A DNA stretch of 64,000 bases from Bradyrhizobium sp. JYMT SZCCT0428 (GTDB taxonomy: Bacteria > Pseudomonadota > Alphaproteobacteria > Rhizobiales > Xanthobacteraceae): assembly GCF_018131075.1 (NCBI RefSeq), contig NZ_JAFCLS010000033.1, forward strand, positions 37,555-101,554, read 5' to 3'. Shown here piece after piece: positions 43,723 through 52,085 of this stretch; position 1 is the first letter of the stretch; every line of letters starts with the position of its first letter. Below the pieces are notes generated by a model. It was not told the DNA's origin and searched no databases. It saw nothing but the letters and a program-made list of their open reading frames with translations. The position numbers and the translations under genes were made by a program.

Positions 43723-44925
43723 ATGGCCATCGAACCCCGAAAACCACCGTCGCAGTTGCTTCCAAAACTGCAGAGAGCGCTTGGTGGCAGCGCGGGCTGG
43801 AGCGGTTTTGTCATCCAGCTCGTGTTCGTCGCCGCACTGGCCTGGATCGCCTACGAGATCGTCGCCAATGCCCGCGCCAATCTGCAGGCGCAGCGGATCA
43901 CCGCGGGCTTCGGCTTCATGGTCAACACGGCAGGTTTTGACGTCAGTCAGAACCTGATTTCGTATTCAGGCTCCGACAACTACATCCGCGTTTTCCTGGT
44001 CGGCCTGCTCAATACGCTGCTGGTCTCGGTGATCGGAATCTTCTTCGCTACCGTGATTGGTTTCCTGGTGGCGCTCGGCCGCCTGTCGCCGAACTGGCTG
44101 CTGTCGCGCATCGCCGGCGGTTATGTGGAGCTGATCCGCAATCTGCCGCTGCTGTTCCAGATCCTGTTCTGGTATCTGGCGGTGCTCGCTGCGCTGCCCA
44201 ATCCCAGGCAGAGCATATCGGTGCTCGACACATTCTTTCTCAGCAATCGCGGCCTGGTCATCCCCAAGCCGATCGGCGAGCCGGGTTTCGAACCGTTCGT
44301 CATCGCGTTGCTGATCGCGATCGTCGCTGCGATCGCGTTGTGGCGCTATTCCCGGCGTCTGCTGTTTCAGAGCGGCAAGGTGATCAAGGTCTGGCCCTAT
44401 GCGCTGGGCCTGGTGATCGTTCTGCCGCTCCTTGCGACGCAAATCTTCGGCGCGCCCGTAAAGTTTGAAATACCGGTCCTGAAGGGCTTCAACTTTTCCG
44501 GTGGCTCACGGGTCATTCCGGAATTCGTCGCCCTGACATTGGCGCTGTCGACCTACACCGCCGCCTTCATCGCCGAAATCGTGCGCGCCGGAATCTTGTC
44601 CGTTCACAAGGGGCAGATGGAAGCCGGCTCCTCGCTTGGGCTGCAGCGGGGCTCGGTGCTCCGGCTGATCGTGATCCCGCAGGCCTTGCGCGTGATCCTG
44701 CCGCCGCTGACCAACCAGTATTTGAATTTGACCAAGAACTCCACGCTGGCGGTGGCGATCGGCTATCCCGACCTGGTCTCGGTGTTTGCCGGCACCACGC
44801 TGAGCCAGACCGGGCAGGCGATCGAAATCATCGGCATCACCATGGGCGTCTACCTCGTGATCTCGCTGGTCACGAGCGCGATCATGAGTTTCTACGGATG
44901 GCGTATCGGCCGGAGTATGGGGTGA
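43723..44925 (+). CDS. aapQ: General L-amino-acid ABC transporter permease
   Basis: I start this 400-residue protein at MAIEPRKPPSQLLPKL with ribosome site GCGGAGGGCTGCGGCG. It has about eight membrane helices, and the inserted periplasmic region in the middle is typical of AapQ/BztB. The ATPase-docking EAA loop is 'MEAGSSLGLQRGSVLRLIVIPQALRVILPPLTNQ'. It forms the heteromeric channel with AapM. The end overlaps the aapM start (TGATG). Confidence 0.94.
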   Translation: MAIEPRKPPSQLLPKLQRALGGSAGWSGFVIQLVFVAALAWIAYEIVANARANLQAQRITAGFGFMVNTAGFDVSQNLISYSGSDNYIRVFLVGLLNTLLVSVIGIFFATVIGFLVALGRLSPNWLLSRIAGGYVELIRNLPLLFQILFWYLAVLAALPNPRQSISVLDTFFLSNRGLVIPKPIGEPGFEPFVIALLIAIVAAIALWRYSRRLLFQSGKVIKVWPYALGLVIVLPLLATQIFGAPVKFEIPVLKGFNFSGGSRVIPEFVALTLALSTYTAAFIAEIVRAGILSVHKGQMEAGSSLGLQRGSVLRLIVIPQALRVILPPLTNQYLNLTKNSTLAVAIGYPDLVSVFAGTTLSQTGQAIEIIGITMGVYLVISLVTSAIMSFYGWRIGRSMG

Positions 44926-46448
44926 TGAGCGAGACCACACCATCCGTTTTCGTGCGCGGGGAACTCGTCGGCGAGCGTCCGGCACCGATCAAGACTACCG
45001 GCTTTGTCGGCTTCCTGCGCACGCGGCTGTTCAACTCGCCGACCAACGTCCTGATCACGATCGTCAGTGCGCTGCTGCTCTGGTTCGTCGTCGTTCCTGC
45101 ACTGAGGTTCGTGCTGATCGATGCGGTCTGGACCGGCAACGACCGCACCGCGTGTCTCGCCAAGAACGCCGGGGACGTGGTTGGCGCGTGCTGGCCGTTC
45201 ATTCAGGCGAAAATCGGTCAGTTCATTTACGGCTTCTATCCGGAGCCGGAGCGCTGGCGGGTCAATCTGGTCTTCCTGATGGCCGCGATCCTGCTGCTGC
45301 CGCTGCTGATTCCCAAGGCGCCGGCCAAGGGCCTCAACGCCGGACTGTTCTTCATAGCATTGCCCATCATCGCGTTCTTCCTGCTGCATGGCGGCGGATT
45401 GCGCGGCCTCGGTGTCAGCTGGACCGCCGGACTTTTGTCGGGGTTCAACGACAGCATCGGCGACAGCGGGCGCAAGCTGGCCGCCGCGGGTGGGGCGACG
45501 GCGGTGATCGGACCGCTGCTTTGGCTGCTCGGTCAGTTGATCGTGCTGCTCTCGACGATGGTTTCCTGGCTGCTCTTGCCGCTGACCTGGCTGCGCGACC
45601 AGATTCAGGCTTTTGGCAGTCCGCTGTGGGCCGATTTCACATTGACCACCATCATCGTCTGCGCCCTGGTGTTCTGGTTCACTGGCGGCTTGCGCGCCGG
45701 CTCACGTCCGCTGATCACCTGCCTTGCGATCTTCGCCGGAATTGGCATCGTCATCGCGGTCATGGGACTGGACCGTGGCGGCTTGCCCGTGGTCGATACG
45801 CGGCTGTGGGGCGGATTGCTGGTCACACTGGTGGTGGCAGTCACCGGCATCGTCGCATCGATGCCGATCGGCGTTGCGCTCGCGCTCGGCCGGCGTTCGT
45901 CGATTCCGCTGATCCGGATTTTCTCGATCGCCTTCATCGAGTTCTGGCGCGGCGTTCCGCTGATCACGGTGCTGTTCTTCGCAACCTATATGCTGCCGCT
46001 GTTCGTTCCGACGGGGTTTACCATCGACGGATTGGTGCGCGCCCTGATCGGGATCGCGCTGTTCACCGGTGCCTACCAGGCGGAAAACATCCGCGGCGGC
46101 CTGGCGGCGATCCCGCGCGGGCAGGGCGAGGCGGCAAGCGCGCTCGGCCTGTCCTGGGCCAAGACCACCGGGCTCATCGTGATGCCGCAGGCGTTGCGCC
46201 ACGTCATCCCAAGCCTCGTCAACAGCTTCATCGGCCTGTTCAAGGACACCTCGCTGGTCTCGATCGTCGCGCTGTTCGATCTGTTGGGATCGTTGCGCGC
46301 GTCGTTTTCCGATCCAAACTGGGCGACGCCGACGACACTATTCACCGGCTTTGCGTTCACCGGGATCATCTACTTCATCTTCTGCTTTGGCATGTCGCGC
46401 TATTCGCTGTTCGTCGAGAACAGGCTGAACGCGCATCGCCGCAATTGA
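44925..46448 (+). CDS. aapM: General L-amino-acid ABC transporter permease
   Basis: This 507-residue protein starts MSETTPSVFVRGELVGERPAP, overlapping the aapQ stop. It has the long N-terminal membrane segments of AapM/BztC and the C-terminal permease core with the EAA loop 'GEAASALGLSWAKTTGLIVMPQALRHVIPSLVN'. It pairs with AapQ. The 10-bp gap to aapP keeps all four genes in one transcript. Confidence 0.94.
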   Translation: MSETTPSVFVRGELVGERPAPIKTTGFVGFLRTRLFNSPTNVLITIVSALLLWFVVVPALRFVLIDAVWTGNDRTACLAKNAGDVVGACWPFIQAKIGQFIYGFYPEPERWRVNLVFLMAAILLLPLLIPKAPAKGLNAGLFFIALPIIAFFLLHGGGLRGLGVSWTAGLLSGFNDSIGDSGRKLAAAGGATAVIGPLLWLLGQLIVLLSTMVSWLLLPLTWLRDQIQAFGSPLWADFTLTTIIVCALVFWFTGGLRAGSRPLITCLAIFAGIGIVIAVMGLDRGGLPVVDTRLWGGLLVTLVVAVTGIVASMPIGVALALGRRSSIPLIRIFSIAFIEFWRGVPLITVLFFATYMLPLFVPTGFTIDGLVRALIGIALFTGAYQAENIRGGLAAIPRGQGEAASALGLSWAKTTGLIVMPQALRHVIPSLVNSFIGLFKDTSLVSIVALFDLLGSLRASFSDPNWATPTTLFTGFAFTGIIYFIFCFGMSRYSLFVENRLNAHRRN

Positions 46449-46458
46449 GTGAACGGGC

Positions 46459-47202
46459 ATGAGCACAGATCAGATCGTCGGCATCAAGGCTCTCAACAAA
46501 TGGTACGGGGACTTTCACGTCCTGCGTGACATCAACCTCGGTGTCGCCAAGGGAGAGCGTATCGTGATTTGCGGTCCCTCGGGCTCGGGCAAGTCGACGC
46601 TGATCCGCTGCATCAATGCGCTGGAGGAGTTCCAAGAAGGCGAGATCGTCGTCGAGGGTATCGAACTCGGACCCAATTTGCGGCGCGTCGACGAAGTCCG
46701 GCGCGAAGTCGGCATGGTGTTCCAGAGCTTCAACCTGTTTCCGCATTTGACCGTGCTGGAGAACTGCACGCTGGCGCCGATCTGGGTGCGCAATATCCCC
46801 AAGAAGGACGCCGAGGCGACCGCGATGAAATATCTGGAGCGGGTCAAGATCCCGCACCAGGCCAACAAATATCCGGGGCAGATGTCAGGCGGTCAGCAGC
46901 AGCGCGTGGCGATCGCCCGCGCGCTGACCATGAACCCCAAGGTCATGCTGTTCGACGAGCCGACCTCGGCGCTCGATCCGGAAATGGTCAAGGAAGTGCT
47001 CGACACCATGGTCGACCTCGCCAATGAAGGCATGACCATGCTGGTCGTCACGCACGAAATGGGATTTGCGCGCGAAGTCGCCAATCGCGTCGTGTTCATG
47101 GACGCCGGCCAGGTGATCGAATCCAACACGCCGGAAAACTTCTTCGCCAATCCGCAGCACGCGCGGACCAAGCTGTTCCTCAGCCAGATCTTGCGGCACT
47201 GA
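46459..47202 (+). CDS. aapP: General L-amino-acid ABC transporter ATP-binding protein
   Basis: This is a 247-residue ABC ATPase of the polar-amino-acid (GlnQ/HisP) group. Walker A GPSGSGKST, Q-loop FQSFNLFPH, signature MSGGQQQRV, Walker B VMLFDEPTSALDPE and H-loop VTHEMGF are all intact. It drives the AapQM channel. It is followed by the palindromic repeat at 47214, which probably serves as terminator. Confidence 0.95.
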   Translation: MSTDQIVGIKALNKWYGDFHVLRDINLGVAKGERIVICGPSGSGKSTLIRCINALEEFQEGEIVVEGIELGPNLRRVDEVRREVGMVFQSFNLFPHLTVLENCTLAPIWVRNIPKKDAEATAMKYLERVKIPHQANKYPGQMSGGQQQRVAIARALTMNPKVMLFDEPTSALDPEMVKEVLDTMVDLANEGMTMLVVTHEMGFAREVANRVVFMDAGQVIESNTPENFFANPQHARTKLFLSQILRH

Positions 47203-47213
47203 CAGTTCTATCT

Positions 47214-47306
47214 GTCGTCATGGCCGGGGTTGAGCCGGCCATCCACGTCCTTCTGCTCAATTGAAGCAAAAACGTGGATGCCCGGCACAAGGCCGGGCAT
47301 GACGAC
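47214..47306. repeat. Palindromic 'GHDD'-type repeat between aapP and cysK
   Basis: GTCGTCATGGCCGGGG and CCGGGCATGACGAC are the outer arms, and ATCCACGT and ACGTGGAT are inner arms, so the whole 93 bases can fold back. It is related to the unit at 28545-28658. Located between converging genes, it can end transcription from both sides. Confidence 0.75.
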
Positions 47307-47325
47307 GTTCGATATTTGCCTGCTC

Positions 47326-48366
47326 TCACACCTTCTCGAACGGCAGATCGACCTTCGGGCGCTTCTCCAGCCATTCCGGCACCGGCAAATTCTTGGCTCG
47401 CATGAAAGCCGGATTGAACAGCTTCGACTGATAGCGGCCGCCGGAATCGGCAAGGATGGTGACGATGGTCTTGCCGGGCCCGAGCTGCTTGGCGAGCCGG
47501 ATCGCGCCCGCGATGTTGACGCCGGTGGAGCCGCCGAGGCAGAGGCCCTCGTGCTCGGTCAGGTCGTAGATCACCTTTACGGCTTCCTCGTCCGAGATCA
47601 GGAAGGCGTCATCGACCTTCGCGGTCTCGATGACCGGCGTGACGCGCCCGAGCCCTATGCCTTCGGTGATCGAGTCTCCCGGTGTCGATTTGGCCGTGCC
47701 GTTCTTGAACAGCTCGTACATAGCAAAGCCATACGGATCGGCGCAGGCGTTGACGATGCCCGGATGCTTTTCCTTCAGATAGCGGCTGGTGCCGGCCAGC
47801 GTGCCGCCGGTGCCGACCGAGCAGATGAAGCCGTCGATCTTGCCGCCGGTCTGCTGCCAGATCTCGGGGCCGGTCGATTCGTAGTGCGCCTTGGCGTTAT
47901 CGAGGTTGTTCCACTGGTCGGCGAACAGCACGCCGTTCGGCTCGCTCTTGCGCAGCTGCGCGGCGAGCCGCCGTCCAAGATGCTGGTAGTTGTTTGGGTT
48001 GGAGTAGGGCAGCGCCGGCACTTCGATCAATTCCGCGCCGCAGAGCCGCAGCATGTCCTTCTTTTCCTGGCTCTGGGTTTCCGGGATGAGGATCATCGTC
48101 CGGTAGCCGCGCGCGCTCGCCACGACGGCAAGGCCGATACCGGTATTGCCGGCGGTCGCTTCCAGCACCAGGCCGCCGGGCTTGAGGTCGCCGCGTTTCT
48201 CGGCTTCCAGGATCATCCATTTGCCGGCGCGGTCCTTCACCGACTGGCCGGGATTCATGAATTCGGCCTTGCCGAGAATCGTGCAACCGGTCGCTTCGGA
48301 AGCGTGCTTGAGCTTGATGAGCGGTGTGTTACCGATCGCTTCGATGACGTCTTTGTTGAAGGTCAT
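47326..48366 (-). CDS. cysK: Cysteine synthase A family (PLP-dependent)
   Basis: I start this 346-residue protein at MTFNKDVIEAIGNTPLIKL. PLP lysine K44 lies in NPGQSVKDRAGKWM; the substrate loop ATAGNTGIGLA and the phosphate-binding SVGTGGTLAGTSRYL are intact. It makes cysteine from O-acetylserine and sulfide. The C-terminus extends about 20-30 residues beyond short CysK proteins, and the 'TAGNTG' loop also occurs in cystathionine beta-synthase-like forms, so the precise acceptor is less certain. Single gene with the repeat as downstream terminator. Confidence 0.9.
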   Translation of the reverse strand: MTFNKDVIEAIGNTPLIKLKHASEATGCTILGKAEFMNPGQSVKDRAGKWMILEAEKRGDLKPGGLVLEATAGNTGIGLAVVASARGYRTMILIPETQSQEKKDMLRLCGAELIEVPALPYSNPNNYQHLGRRLAAQLRKSEPNGVLFADQWNNLDNAKAHYESTGPEIWQQTGGKIDGFICSVGTGGTLAGTSRYLKEKHPGIVNACADPYGFAMYELFKNGTAKSTPGDSITEGIGLGRVTPVIETAKVDDAFLISDEEAVKVIYDLTEHEGLCLGGSTGVNIAGAIRLAKQLGPGKTIVTILADSGGRYQSKLFNPAFMRAKNLPVPEWLEKRPKVDLPFEKV

Positions 48367-49185
48367 TTGGAGTTGCCGGTTTGCTTTGCCTATTCGTTGA
48401 GCGAACCCTAAAGGACCGCTGCTGGGCATACAAGCCAGCGCTTAAGTCGCAGCCGGTCATCCGGATTTGCGAACACCACCTGACGCGCCTCGATATTTCC
48501 CCTACAGCATCAGATTAGGCCAGGGCGCGCGAAAATTGCTTCGCCAGATCGCGAGCGCCTTGGAATAATCTTGCCCGGAAAAGTGCTCGCGGATGACGGG
48601 AAAAGCGAACCGTTCGCCGAGCGAGGCGACGGTTTCTGAGGGAGGCGACAAAGTTCACGGAGCCGATGATGACAATGTGACTGTTGCCCGCCAGGCCGGA
48701 GCTCGCGATCGTGGATGGGACTGGATAATGCTTCGATAGGATCGAGGCCGCAGCATTGCCGGCGATTCCCTTTCCGACACCAAGCGACCCGCATTTGTCC
48801 CCTTGGACAAGCTGCGCAGGGAGTTCCCGGAGTATCGAATCGGCCGCAGGCGCGTTTTCACGCGCGGAGACGGATTTGGACCGCGGGAACAGGGGAAAAA
48901 CCCGTGAAATCTTCGTAAGGTTCGGACGGTGCGACATCATCTCGATCGCGTTCCAAGGCCGATAAAATAAGGCTAACTTGCATTTTTGATCGTCGGTTGG
49001 CGCGCAAGTGCCAGCGACCGTCGGGATGGTTCCGGGACTGTCCGTGCCCTGATCGCAAGGGTAGTATGACGGCTCGGTTCCAACGGAAGCATTACCCCCG
49101 TGAACGGGTCGCAGACCATTCAAACGAGCGTTCATCGCGAGCCACGCCGGGATTTGCCCGGTGGAGAACGGGTGTGACCCAGCGA
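48367..49185. other. Long gap between cysK and the RND operon
   Basis: No complete gene is supported. The part next to cysK contains a short methyltransferase-like fragment (separate entry). The remaining 500 bases are open in several frames without ribosome sites. The last 200 bases must hold the efflux operon promoter; I see no clear operator. Confidence 0.4.
48502..48654 (-). pseudogene. Possible C-terminal fragment of a cyclopropane-fatty-acid-synthase-like methyltransferase
   Basis: A 50-codon reverse-strand frame, bounded by a stop on its 5' side, ends 'EHFSGQDYSKALAIWRSNF' plus 'RAPWPNLML'. The H-[FG]-x-DY-x-x-x-L-x-x-W-x-x-x-F-x-x-x-W-P pattern is that of the last helix of SAM-dependent CFA synthases. 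The rest of that enzyme is not found upstream in any frame. The match is short, so this is only a suggestion. Confidence 0.25.
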
Positions 49186-50631
49186 ATGCGGTTTCCAGGT
49201 GTAAGCCGGTTGGTGCGGTCGTTCGCGGTCGTAGGGCTGGTCGCCAGTTCGGCGGGCTGCATCCTGACCAAGGATCTGCCGGATCCCGCGCTCGACGTCC
49301 CCGAAGGCTACAAGGCCGCCCGCCTGACCAAGCCGCAGGACGCACCGCCGACACTCGACTGGTGGCGCGGTTTCCGCTCGCGGGAACTGACGACGCTGAT
49401 GGAAGAGGCCCAGACCGTCAATCTGGACATCGCTGCTGCCACCGCGCGCTTCGTGCAGGCCGATGCGCAGGCACGGATCGCCGGTGCGGCCTTGCTGCCG
49501 AACCTCAGCGGCACCGGTTCGGAAAGCTATTCCCGCACCTCCGGCTCGAGCGCGAGCGGCCTGACCAATGGCGGCCGCGAGGTCGTCAACTATTCCTCCT
49601 CGCTCAGCGCCAGCTATGAACTCGATTTCTGGGGCAAGAATCGCGACGCCGCCCAGGCGGCGGAAGAGACCGCAGTCGCCAACCGCTTCGACCGCGACGT
49701 CATCGCGCTGACCACGCTGACCACGGTTGCCAACGCCTATTTCCAGGTGCTCGCGGCGCAGGACCGGATTCGCACCGCAGAGCGCAACATTGCCAGTGCG
49801 ATCCGGATCCTCGATGCGATCAAGCAGCGGCTGCAGGCCGGCACCGGGAACGACCTCGACGTCGCCCAGCAGGAAACCGTCTTGGCCAACCAACGCGCGC
49901 TGGTGCCGCCGCTGCGGCAAACGCTCGACCAGAACATCAACGCGCTGGCGACGCTGGTGTCGCGGCCGCCGGAATCGGTGCGCGTCATCGGCGGCACGCT
50001 GAACCAGATTGCCTCGCCCCGCGTCACGCCCGGCCTGCCGTCGGAACTCCTGACGCAACGCCCCGACATCAGGCGTCAGGAAGCGCAGTTGGCATCCGCC
50101 ACCGCCAATGTCGGCAACGCCCGTGCGCAGTTTTTCCCGAGCATTCAACTAACCGGGCAGGGTGGATATCAGAGCTCCGCACTGACTTCGCTGTTTCAGC
50201 CGCACGCCGCGTTCTTCAGCATGGTCGGCAGCCTGACCCAGCCGATCTTCGACGGCGGCAGGATCCTCGGCAATTTTGAATACACCAAGGCCCGGCAGGA
50301 TGAACTGCTGCAGACCTATCGCAAGACGGTGGTGCAGGCCTTTGCCGACGTCGACAATGCGTTGATGTCGATCCGCCAGACCACGGAACGGCTGCGGCTG
50401 CAGCGCGAGGTGGTGGCGTCCTCGCGGCGGGCGTTTCAACTGTCCGAGCAGCAATTGCGGGCCGGAACTGCCGACATCGTAACTGTGCTAAATACGCAAT
50501 TGACGTTATTCCAGGCGGAAGATTCGCTGTCGCAGGCCCAATTGGCGCGGCTGCTCGCGATCGTCAGCCTGTATCAGGCGCTGGGGGGCGGCTGGGAGCC
50601 TAGGATGGAAAGGCCGGTCGATGCTCTTTAA
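49186..50631 (+). CDS. RND efflux outer-membrane factor (NodT/OprM family lipoprotein)
   Basis: I start this 481-residue protein at MRFPGVSRLVRSFAVVGLV; the signal ends in a lipobox (ASSAGC, Cys about 25). Two OEP repeats of TolC-type helical hairpins follow (LTTLMEEAQTVNLDIAAATARFVQADAQARIAGAALLP, 'LLTQRPDIRRQEAQLASATANVGNARAQFFP'), along with the duplicated 'AYFQVLAAQDRIRTAERN' region. It provides the outer-membrane tunnel for the pump encoded next. It overlaps the adaptor gene by 11 bp. Confidence 0.93.
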   Translation: MRFPGVSRLVRSFAVVGLVASSAGCILTKDLPDPALDVPEGYKAARLTKPQDAPPTLDWWRGFRSRELTTLMEEAQTVNLDIAAATARFVQADAQARIAGAALLPNLSGTGSESYSRTSGSSASGLTNGGREVVNYSSSLSASYELDFWGKNRDAAQAAEETAVANRFDRDVIALTTLTTVANAYFQVLAAQDRIRTAERNIASAIRILDAIKQRLQAGTGNDLDVAQQETVLANQRALVPPLRQTLDQNINALATLVSRPPESVRVIGGTLNQIASPRVTPGLPSELLTQRPDIRRQEAQLASATANVGNARAQFFPSIQLTGQGGYQSSALTSLFQPHAAFFSMVGSLTQPIFDGGRILGNFEYTKARQDELLQTYRKTVVQAFADVDNALMSIRQTTERLRLQREVVASSRRAFQLSEQQLRAGTADIVTVLNTQLTLFQAEDSLSQAQLARLLAIVSLYQALGGGWEPRMERPVDAL

Positions 50632-52075
50632 GCCGGAGTCGGAGGAAGACGCCAAAACCCCCGAGGTGCGCAAGCCGGGTTTCTGGTCGCGCGTGCTCAA
50701 GCGCATGGTCTCATTGGCCGTGACGCTCGTGATCCTCGGCGGCCTCGCTTACATCGGCTGGTACGCGTTTCAGCCGAAGCCGGGTGGTGGCGGCGGCGGT
50801 GGTGGTGGTCGCGGCGGCGCGCGCCTCGATCTTCCGGTGCCGGTGCTGGCGGCGACGCCGCGCGCCCAGGACGTGCCGGTCTATCTCGATGGCGTCGGCT
50901 CCGTCCGCGCGCTGAATAACGTGCTCGTGCGCGCCCAGGTCGACGGCAAGCTGATCTCGGTGAACTTCACCGAAGGCCAGGACGTCAAGAAGGGCGACGT
51001 GCTGGGTGAAATCGATCCGGTGATCTACCAGGCGCAATACGATCAGGCAGTTGCCAAGAAGGCGCAGGACGAAGCCCAACTCGCCAACCAGAAGCTTGAT
51101 CTCGCCCGCTACCAGCAGCTCGCGGCGTCCAACGCCGGATCGAAGCAGCAGGCCGATACGCAACGTGCTTTGGTGGCCCAGCAGGAAGCGCTGGTGAAGG
51201 CCGACCAGGCCGCGATCGACAATGCGCAGGCCACCCTCGGTTACACCAAGATCATCGCACCCCTGTCGGGACGCGCCGGCCTGCGCCAGGTCGACCAGGG
51301 CAACATCATCAAGGCGTCGGATGCGACCGGTCTCGTCATCATCACCCAGTTGCAGCCGATCGCGGTGCAGTTCAGCCTGCCGCAGCAACAGATCGTGCGG
51401 GTCAATGCCGCCGCGGCCAAGGGCGCACTCGCCGTCGACGTCTTCGGCAATGACGGCGTCACGGTGGTCGACACCGGCACGCTGAAAGGCATCGACAACC
51501 AGGTCGATCCGACCACGGGCACGCTGAAACTCAAGGCGGAATTTCCCAACGCGAAATTCCAGCTCTGGCCGGGCCAATTCGTCAACGTGCGGCTGAAGGT
51601 CGAAACGCTCGATAAGGCGATCGTGGTGCCGACCTCGGCGGTCCAGCGCGGTCCCGCCGGGACGTTCAGCTACGTGATCGGCCCCGGCGATATCGCGACC
51701 GCCAAGCCTGTCGTGGTGACGCAGCAGAACGAGCACGATGCCGTGATCGCGAGCGGGCTATCGACCTCCGACCGCGTGGTCACCACGGGCTTTGCCAACC
51801 TGTCCGACGGCGCCAGGGTTCTGATCGGCACCGACGACCGGGCGCCGACCGCCGACCTCGCGCCGCGCAAGCGCAGCCGCAGTCCCGACGGCAAGGGCGG
51901 TCAGGGCGGCCAAGCCAAAGAAGGCCAAGCCAAAGAAGGCCAGGCCAAGGAAGGACAAGCGAGGGACGGCGAACACCGCGGCAGGCGCGAACGCGGCGAG
52001 GGCGATCAAAAAGGACAGACCGGGCCGGCGCCGGCAGGCCAACAATCGGGCGGGCCTGCGAAATCGCAGCCATGA
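50621..52075 (+). CDS. RND efflux periplasmic adaptor (MdtA-like membrane fusion protein)
   Basis: This 484-residue protein has an N-terminal membrane anchor (residues 28-48) and a glycine run, then barrel-sandwich and hairpin domains: 'LNNVLVRAQVDGKLISVNFTEGQDVKKGDVLGEIDP' and 'GYTKIIAPLSGRAGLRQVDQGNII'. Residues 225-400 form the beta-barrel and membrane-proximal parts. The last 75 residues are a low-complexity tail with about four copies of GQAKE and many charged residues. It links the outer-membrane factor to the two RND pumps that follow 10 bp downstream. Confidence 0.93.
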   Translation: MLFKPESEEDAKTPEVRKPGFWSRVLKRMVSLAVTLVILGGLAYIGWYAFQPKPGGGGGGGGGRGGARLDLPVPVLAATPRAQDVPVYLDGVGSVRALNNVLVRAQVDGKLISVNFTEGQDVKKGDVLGEIDPVIYQAQYDQAVAKKAQDEAQLANQKLDLARYQQLAASNAGSKQQADTQRALVAQQEALVKADQAAIDNAQATLGYTKIIAPLSGRAGLRQVDQGNIIKASDATGLVIITQLQPIAVQFSLPQQQIVRVNAAAAKGALAVDVFGNDGVTVVDTGTLKGIDNQVDPTTGTLKLKAEFPNAKFQLWPGQFVNVRLKVETLDKAIVVPTSAVQRGPAGTFSYVIGPGDIATAKPVVVTQQNEHDAVIASGLSTSDRVVTTGFANLSDGARVLIGTDDRAPTADLAPRKRSRSPDGKGGQGGQAKEGQAKEGQAKEGQARDGEHRGRRERGEGDQKGQTGPAPAGQQSGGPAKSQP

Positions 52076-52085
52076 GGACGCAACC

